64,000 nucleotides of DNA from NCBI GenBank assembly GCA_020638835.1, contig JACKHV010000005.1, positions 62,001 through 126,000 on the forward strand, given 5' to 3'. The notes under the pieces are model-generated. The model searched no databases, was not told the origin of the DNA, and worked only from the letters and a program-made list of their open reading frames with translations. The stretch's first letter is position 1, and every line of letters starts with the position of its first letter. The translations under genes were made by a program, and so were the position numbers. This stretch comes from Planctomycetota bacterium. Its GTDB lineage: Bacteria; Planctomycetota; UBA1135; GCA-002686595. This document shows, piece by piece, positions 59,408-64,000 of this stretch.

Positions 59408-60568
59408 ATGAGCATCCTCCACCTCAACTACAGTCGCGGCTGGGGCGGCCTCGAGATGTACTCGGCGGATCTGTTCCGCGGCCTGATCGCCGCGGGGCGC
59501 GACGTGCGCGCGCTGGTGCGCGCCGGCTCGCCGCTCGAACGCCACCTCACGGGGCTCGGCTTCGCGGATCGCCTGCACGCGGACGATCCGAAGAAGTACC
59601 TCGACCGCGCGGCCGGTCGTCGCCTGCGCGCGCTCGTCGCGCAGCACGAGGTGGAGGTGATCCACACCTTCAAGTCGGCGGACATCGCGCTCGCCACGCT
59701 GCCGCTTCGGAAGCTCGGAAAGGCGCGGCCCGGCGTCGTGCACCACCTGCAGATGCTGCCCGGTCACTCGCGGCGCGATCCGTTCCACTGGTACTGCTAC
59801 CGCGGGCTCGACCGCGTCGTCGCGATCACGCGGCAGATCGCCGAGCGCTTGCCGTCGCTCTGGCCGGTCGCCGCGTCGAAGGTGTGCACGATCTACCACG
59901 GACTCGAGCTCGAGCCCTTCGCGCCGGCCCCCGGTCGTCGCGAACGCGCGCGCGAGCGCTGGCAACTCCCCCGCGACGCGACGATCATCGGTCTCGTCGG
60001 TCGCATCTACGCCGACAAGGGCCAGCGCTTCTTGTTCGACGTCTTCGCGCGCCTCGCCGCCGAGCATCCGGGCGTGCACCTCTTGCTGGCCGGCGAACCC
60101 GAAGGCGAGGGCGAGGATCAGGTGCGTGCGGAACAGTACTACGCCGACTTGCGCGCAGCGGTGGACGATTCGGGGCTCGCGTCGCGCGTGCACTTCACCG
60201 GCTACTGCGACGACGTGCCGGAGCTGATGCAGGCGATCGACGTCTTCGCCTTCTCCAGCCGTCCGGAGGCCTTCGGGCTGGTCGTGATCGAGGCCATGGC
60301 GTCGGGTTGCATCACGCTCGGCCCGCGCGCCGGCGGCGTGCCCGAGATCATCGACGACGGCGTCAGCGGCCTCTTGTACGCCACGCGCGACGAGGACGAC
60401 CTCGAGCGCGCGCTGCGTCGTGCGCTGGCGCTGACCGAAGCACAGCGCGCGGAGATGCAGGCGGCCGCCGCGCAGCGCCTCGCGGAACGCTTCTCGCGCA
60501 GTCGCATGATCTCGGAGGTCGCCGCGCTCTACGACGAAGTCGCGCGGGAACGGATGGCGCTGCGGTGA
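59408..60568 (+). CDS. Group 1 (GT4) glycosyltransferase
   Basis: A GT-B retaining glycosyltransferase of 386 residues. The N-terminal half has NYSRGWGGLEMYSADLF (sugar-acceptor site Gly-Gly) and the C-terminal half has VGRIYADKGQRFLFD, VHFTGYCDDVPEL, and the nucleotide-sugar E-x7-E in RPEAFGLVVIEAMASG. It shares the segment RPG-x-VHHLQMLPGH and much else with the following gene, so the two arose by tandem duplication. Start at ATG 59408. Its stop overlaps the next start (GTGA). Confidence 0.88.
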   Translation: MSILHLNYSRGWGGLEMYSADLFRGLIAAGRDVRALVRAGSPLERHLTGLGFADRLHADDPKKYLDRAAGRRLRALVAQHEVEVIHTFKSADIALATLPLRKLGKARPGVVHHLQMLPGHSRRDPFHWYCYRGLDRVVAITRQIAERLPSLWPVAASKVCTIYHGLELEPFAPAPGRRERARERWQLPRDATIIGLVGRIYADKGQRFLFDVFARLAAEHPGVHLLLAGEPEGEGEDQVRAEQYYADLRAAVDDSGLASRVHFTGYCDDVPELMQAIDVFAFSSRPEAFGLVVIEAMASGCITLGPRAGGVPEIIDDGVSGLLYATRDEDDLERALRRALALTEAQRAEMQAAAAQRLAERFSRSRMISEVAALYDEVARERMALR

Positions 60569-61704
60569 AGCTCCTCTTCCTGAACACCAGCGGTGCCTGG
60601 GGCGGACAGGAGATGTTCTCCGGCGAGTTGTTCGTGAAGCTGCGCGAGAAAGATGTCGACGTGCGCTTCGTGCTCCGCCCGGGCTTCCCGCTCGAGAAGT
60701 TCCTGCGCGCCGCAGGTCACGGCGACCGCCTCCTCGAGACGGCGCCGAAGCGGCGCTACTTCGACCGCGGGCTCGACCGCTTGCTGCGCGCGGAGTACCG
60801 CGCCGGGCGCGTCGACCTCGTGCACACCTTCGTCTCCGCGGAGATCTCCTACGCGACGCTCGCGGCGCGCTTCATGGGTCGTGCGCGGCCCGGCTTCGTG
60901 CACCACCTGCAGATGCTGCCGGGTCACCGGCGCAAGGACCTCTTCCACCGTCTCGCGTACGCGCCGCTCGACCGCGTCGTCACGATCACGCAGCAGATCG
61001 GCGACCGCGTGCGCGAGCTGTGGCCGGTGCGGCCCGAGCGCGTCTGGCCGTTGTACTACGGCCTCGACCTCGCGTACCTCGAGGTCGACGAAGCGCGCGT
61101 CGCCGCCGCGCGCGAGCGCTGGAAGCTGCCGACGACGGGACGCTGCATCGGCCTCGTCGGACAGATCTGCACGATCAAGGGCCAGCTCGAGGTGTTCCGC
61201 GCCTTTCGCGCGCTCGCCGACGAGCACCCGGACCTCTCGCTCGTCATCGCCGGCACGCCCGTCGGCGACGAACCCGCGTACTACGACGCGCTGCTCGCCG
61301 AGATCGAGTCGGCGCAGCTCTCGCAGCGCGTCGTGTTGACCGGCTTCTGCGACGACGTGCCGGCACTGCTGCGCCACTTCGACGTCTTCGCGCTCGGCAG
61401 CTACCACGAGCCCTTCGGCCGCGTCGTGATCGAGTCGATGGCGGCTGGCTGCACCACCATCGGCACGCGCGCGGGCGGCGTACCCGAGATCATCGACGAC
61501 GGCGTCGACGGCATGCTGTACGAAGCGCGCGACGTCGCGGGCCTCACCGACGCGCTGCGCCGGGCGCTCTCGATGACCGAGTCCGAGCGCGCCGCGATGC
61601 AAGCGGCGGCGCGCGAGAAGGTCGCGACGCGCTTCGGGATGGACCGCTTCATGCGGGAGATGCTCGCCACCTACCGCGAAGTACTGGAGGAACGCCGCGC
61701 GTGA
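60565..61704 (+). CDS. Group 1 (GT4) glycosyltransferase, tandem paralogue
   Basis: A 379-residue GT-B enzyme from GTG 60565 overlapping the previous stop. It shows NTSGAWGGQEMFSGELF, RPGFVHHLQMLPGH, VGQICTIKGQLEVFRAF, VLTGFCDDVPALL and E-x7-E in YHEPFGRVVIESMAAG. It is clearly similar to its neighbour but diverged in acceptor-side residues, so the two may add successive sugars. The stop overlaps the GT9 start by 4 bases. Confidence 0.88.
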   Translation: MKLLFLNTSGAWGGQEMFSGELFVKLREKDVDVRFVLRPGFPLEKFLRAAGHGDRLLETAPKRRYFDRGLDRLLRAEYRAGRVDLVHTFVSAEISYATLAARFMGRARPGFVHHLQMLPGHRRKDLFHRLAYAPLDRVVTITQQIGDRVRELWPVRPERVWPLYYGLDLAYLEVDEARVAAARERWKLPTTGRCIGLVGQICTIKGQLEVFRAFRALADEHPDLSLVIAGTPVGDEPAYYDALLAEIESAQLSQRVVLTGFCDDVPALLRHFDVFALGSYHEPFGRVVIESMAAGCTTIGTRAGGVPEIIDDGVDGMLYEARDVAGLTDALRRALSMTESERAAMQAAAREKVATRFGMDRFMREMLATYREVLEERRA

Positions 61705-62747
61705 CGCTCCCCCGCCGCATCCTCGTCGTGCGCAACGACAAGCTGGGCGACTTCACGCTCGCGCTGCCGGTCTGCGAGCTGCTGCGGCGCGAACTGCCCG
61801 GCGCGCACGTCACCGTGCTGACCCCCGAGTACACGCGTGAGGTCGCCGAGCTCGCTCCCGGCATCGACGACGTGCTGATCGACCAGGGCCCCGAGCGCGC
61901 GGGCGGCAGCGCCGGCGAGCTGGCGCGCGCGATCCGCGAGCGCGGCTTCGACGCTTCGGTGACCCTCTTCTCGACCGTGCGCGTCGGACTGGCGCTCTTC
62001 CGCGCCCGCGTGCCGCTGCGCTACGCGCCGGCGACGAAGTTCGGTCAATTCTTCCACAACCGCCGCGTCGTGCAACGGCGCTCGGAGTCGACGCAGCCCG
62101 AGTACGAGTACAACCTCGACCTCGCGCGTCGCCTGCTCGCCGACTGCGGCGTCACCGGCGACACGTCGTTCACGCGACCCGTGCTGCCGCTGCCCGCCGA
62201 GCTCGTCGCGGAACGGCGCGCGGCACTGAACGCGACCTACGACTTCGACCCGTCCGCGCGCCTGGTGATGCTGCACAGCGGCCACGGCGGCTCCGCGAAC
62301 AACTTGAGCGTCGAACAGTACGCGCGGCTCGCCTCGGCGTTGCGCTCGCGCGACGGCCACGCCTTCTTGTGCACGGCCGGTCCCGGCGAAGAGGACGCGG
62401 CGGAACGTCTCGCAGCCTCGATCGAGGACGCCCGCGCCTGCGTGTACCGCTCGGCGGGCGGACTCGCCGCCTTCGTGCGCACGCTCGCCGCGGGCGACCT
62501 GTTCATCGGCGGCTCGACGGGTCCACTGCACCTCGCCGGCGCGCTCGACCTGCGCACGGTCGCCTTCTATCCGCGCCGCCGCACGAGCTCGCCGCTGCGC
62601 TGGCAGCCGTTGAACCGCGACGAGCGACGGCTCGCGTACGCGCCGCCGGAACCCTTCGACGAGCGCGACCTCTCCGGCATCGATCTCGACGCGGTCGCGC
62701 GCGAAGTCAGCGCGCGCTTCCTGGACGCAGCGGAACGACCCGCGTGA
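61701..62747 (+). CDS. GT9 heptosyltransferase-like glycosyltransferase
   Basis: A 348-residue GT-B enzyme of family 9, which adds heptose or related sugars to lipopolysaccharide core. GGAGG at 61687 is the ribosome site for GTG 61701. Motifs are RILVVRNDKLGDFTLALP at the N-terminus, VMLHSGHGGSANNLS in the middle and DLFIGGSTGPLHLAGAL at the donor-binding site, followed by AFYPRR and SPLRWQP. Third gene of a tightly overlapping operon. Confidence 0.87.
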   Translation: MTLPRRILVVRNDKLGDFTLALPVCELLRRELPGAHVTVLTPEYTREVAELAPGIDDVLIDQGPERAGGSAGELARAIRERGFDASVTLFSTVRVGLALFRARVPLRYAPATKFGQFFHNRRVVQRRSESTQPEYEYNLDLARRLLADCGVTGDTSFTRPVLPLPAELVAERRAALNATYDFDPSARLVMLHSGHGGSANNLSVEQYARLASALRSRDGHAFLCTAGPGEEDAAERLAASIEDARACVYRSAGGLAAFVRTLAAGDLFIGGSTGPLHLAGALDLRTVAFYPRRRTSSPLRWQPLNRDERRLAYAPPEPFDERDLSGIDLDAVAREVSARFLDAAERPA

Positions 62748-62805
62748 GGCGCCGGCGGCCGCCCGTGCTTGCGCGCCGCGCGGAGCCACGGCAAGCTCGA
62801 CCGAC

Positions 62806-63387
62806 ATGAGCCTCTCGAACCTCTTCCAGCGGGCGCTCGGCCGATCCGAGCGCAAGCCCGAGTTCCGCATCCCCTCCGTGCCGGAGGACCCGGAGCAGCA
62901 CCCCGAGCGGCTCGCCGTGCTGCCCTACTGCAGCGCGGGCAAGGGCATCGACGTCGGATGCGGTCACCGCAAATCGTCGCCGCAGTGCATCGGCGTCGAC
63001 CTGATCGCCGGCGGCGAGAAGGGTGAACACGGCGTCGTGATGAACCAGGTCAGCGTCGCCGACGTGCAGGCCTCGGGCGACGACCTGCACATGTTCGCGG
63101 ACGGCGAGCTCGACTTCGTCGTCGCGCGCCACAACCTCGAGCACTACGTCGACGTGCTGAAGACGCTCCACGAGTGGAAGCGCGTGCTGAAGCCCGGCGG
63201 CAAGCTCGCCGTCGTGTTGCCCGACGACCGCCACGTCGACACGATCGCGCTCGACCCGACGCACAAGCACGTCTTCACGCCGGACAGCTTCCGCCGCTAC
63301 ATGGAAGGCGTCGGCGGCTTCCGCGAGCTCGAGGTGCGCGACGCCGTCGAGCACTGGTCGTTCCTCGCGGCCTTCGAGAAGCTCTAG
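62806..63387 (+). CDS. Class I SAM-dependent methyltransferase
   Basis: A 193-residue small methyltransferase. Motif I is GIDVGCGHRK, followed by CIGVDL (motif II), DFVVARHNLEHYVDV (motif IV-like) and RVLKPGGKLAVVLPDD (post-motif). The pattern is that of O- or C-methyltransferases used in glycan or lipid tailoring. It follows the GT9 gene by 58 bases and probably belongs to the polysaccharide cluster. The target is unknown. Confidence 0.82.
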   Translation: MSLSNLFQRALGRSERKPEFRIPSVPEDPEQHPERLAVLPYCSAGKGIDVGCGHRKSSPQCIGVDLIAGGEKGEHGVVMNQVSVADVQASGDDLHMFADGELDFVVARHNLEHYVDVLKTLHEWKRVLKPGGKLAVVLPDDRHVDTIALDPTHKHVFTPDSFRRYMEGVGGFRELEVRDAVEHWSFLAAFEKL

Positions 63388-63401
63388 CCGACGCGCCGGC
63401 C

Positions 63402-64000
63402 TCAGGTGGCGAGGCTCGCCAGCCAGCGGTCGGCGACGGCTTCGCAAGCGTGTTCGCGCGCCCACTCGAGCGCGCCCTGCGCGATGCGGGCGTAGGCCTG
63501 CGGATCCGCTTCGAGCTCGAGCGTGCGCCGGTCGAGTTCCTCGGCCGTCGTGAAGTCGACGCAGTTCACGCCGTCGACGAGCCCGAAGGGCGCGCAGGCC
63601 TTCGGCTTCTCCGAGAGGCGCCAGAAGCACGGCACGCAGCCGTTCGAGGCGACCTCGTAGTGGCGCATGCAGTCCCAGCCGGCCTTCTTCATCGTCAAGC
63701 CGAAGAGCGACGACTGCAGGTCACGGCGGTAGGCGTCCTCGGTGTCGAAGGCGTACTTGCGCTCGCAGTGCTGCGCGATCCACGGGACGCGATAGGCCTC
63801 GTCGCACTGCACGTGCGTCGCGAAGCGGCGCGGTTTCTCCCGAGGCACGCGCAGGACGAGCTTCTCCGACGGGATCGAGAACGAGATCGGCCGCGTCAAG
63901 GTCGCGGTGCGGCGCGTGCGCTCGCGCTTGTAGTACTTGCCGTGCACGACCGCCGGCACGAGCAGCCGCATCTTGTCCTCGCCGTCCAGGAAGACGGCCG
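63402..64000 (-). CDS. Glycosyltransferase-like protein, partial (N-terminus beyond window end)
   Basis: The frame is open to the end of the window; the ATG at 63971 lies inside a continuing coding frame (VFLDGEDKMRLL), so the N-terminus is outside. The visible 199 residues include FATHVQCDEAYRVPW, KKAGWDCMRHYEVASNGCVP and a C-terminal helix typical of CgeB-like or exostosin-like glycosyltransferases, in which the Glu of HYE-x-x-x-x-G would bind the donor. Convergent with the methyltransferase gene. Confidence 0.65.
   Translation of the reverse strand, partial: AVFLDGEDKMRLLVPAVVHGKYYKRERTRRTATLTRPISFSIPSEKLVLRVPREKPRRFATHVQCDEAYRVPWIAQHCERKYAFDTEDAYRRDLQSSLFGLTMKKAGWDCMRHYEVASNGCVPCFWRLSEKPKACAPFGLVDGVNCVDFTTAEELDRRTLELEADPQAYARIAQGALEWAREHACEAVADRWLASLAT

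Overview
This is a gene-dense, very GC-rich chromosomal window that looks planctomycetal. The grounds are inference from protein style, not a search. Several secreted or lipidated proteins carry HEAT repeats with a W-x-WW motif. One beta-propeller-like secreted protein ends in a Cys-rich C-terminal module of a kind I associate with Planctomycetota of the Poly30/Pla133 type. A frame-broken ECF sigma factor is followed by carboxypeptidase-regulatory-like sequence. No rRNA, tRNA, CRISPR array or prophage was seen.

Layout. 0-8 kb: HEAT, TPR and von Willebrand-A envelope proteins, then mnmA. 8-16.6 kb: a defence island with a HicAB-like pair and a three-gene operon (SNF2 helicase, beta-class adenine methyltransferase, type III-like Res endonuclease). 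Its right edge abuts the last 15 codons of an otherwise missing gene whose paralogue is intact just downstream. 16.7-32.1 kb: beta-propeller and HEAT secreted proteins, yajC, a YraN-family gene, a sugar transferase, mnmG, a histone-deacetylase-family enzyme, a radical SAM enzyme and a LOG-like protein. 32.1-35.1 kb: a mobile cluster with a REP-associated tyrosine transposase, a MITE-like repeat present twice, and a complete ISL3-family IS with an 8-bp target duplication nested in one copy.

35.1-40.4 kb: a thioredoxin-TPR protein, then a probable zinc-uptake locus (His-rich small protein, outer-membrane protein, ZnuA, ZnuC, ZnuB). 40.4-44.5 kb: part of the aerobic benzoyl-CoA (box) pathway, boxR divergent from boxC-boxB. 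44.7-48.5 kb: an unrecognised 830-residue lipoprotein and a membrane-anchored zinc-ribbon-like protein.

48.5-58.1 kb: every gene is broken by single-base losses (ALDH7-type dehydrogenase, ECF sigma factor, carboxypeptidase-regulatory protein, EttA, Nudix, YbjQ, DyP peroxidase, a secreted protein, a GT87-like protein). Where a family motif fixes the frame the lesions are deletions, often in homopolymers, and genes on both sides are intact. This tract is therefore more likely poor sequence than real decay. 58-64 kb: a surface-polysaccharide cluster (two tandem group-1 glycosyltransferases, a heptosyltransferase-like GT9, a methyltransferase, and a protein cut by the window end).

The most unusual items are the SNF2-Mod-Res operon with a low-GC core in its methyltransferase and the gene remnant at its edge, the near-perfect hairpin repeats, the nested IS, and an in-frame TGA just after the signal peptide of a HEAT protein.
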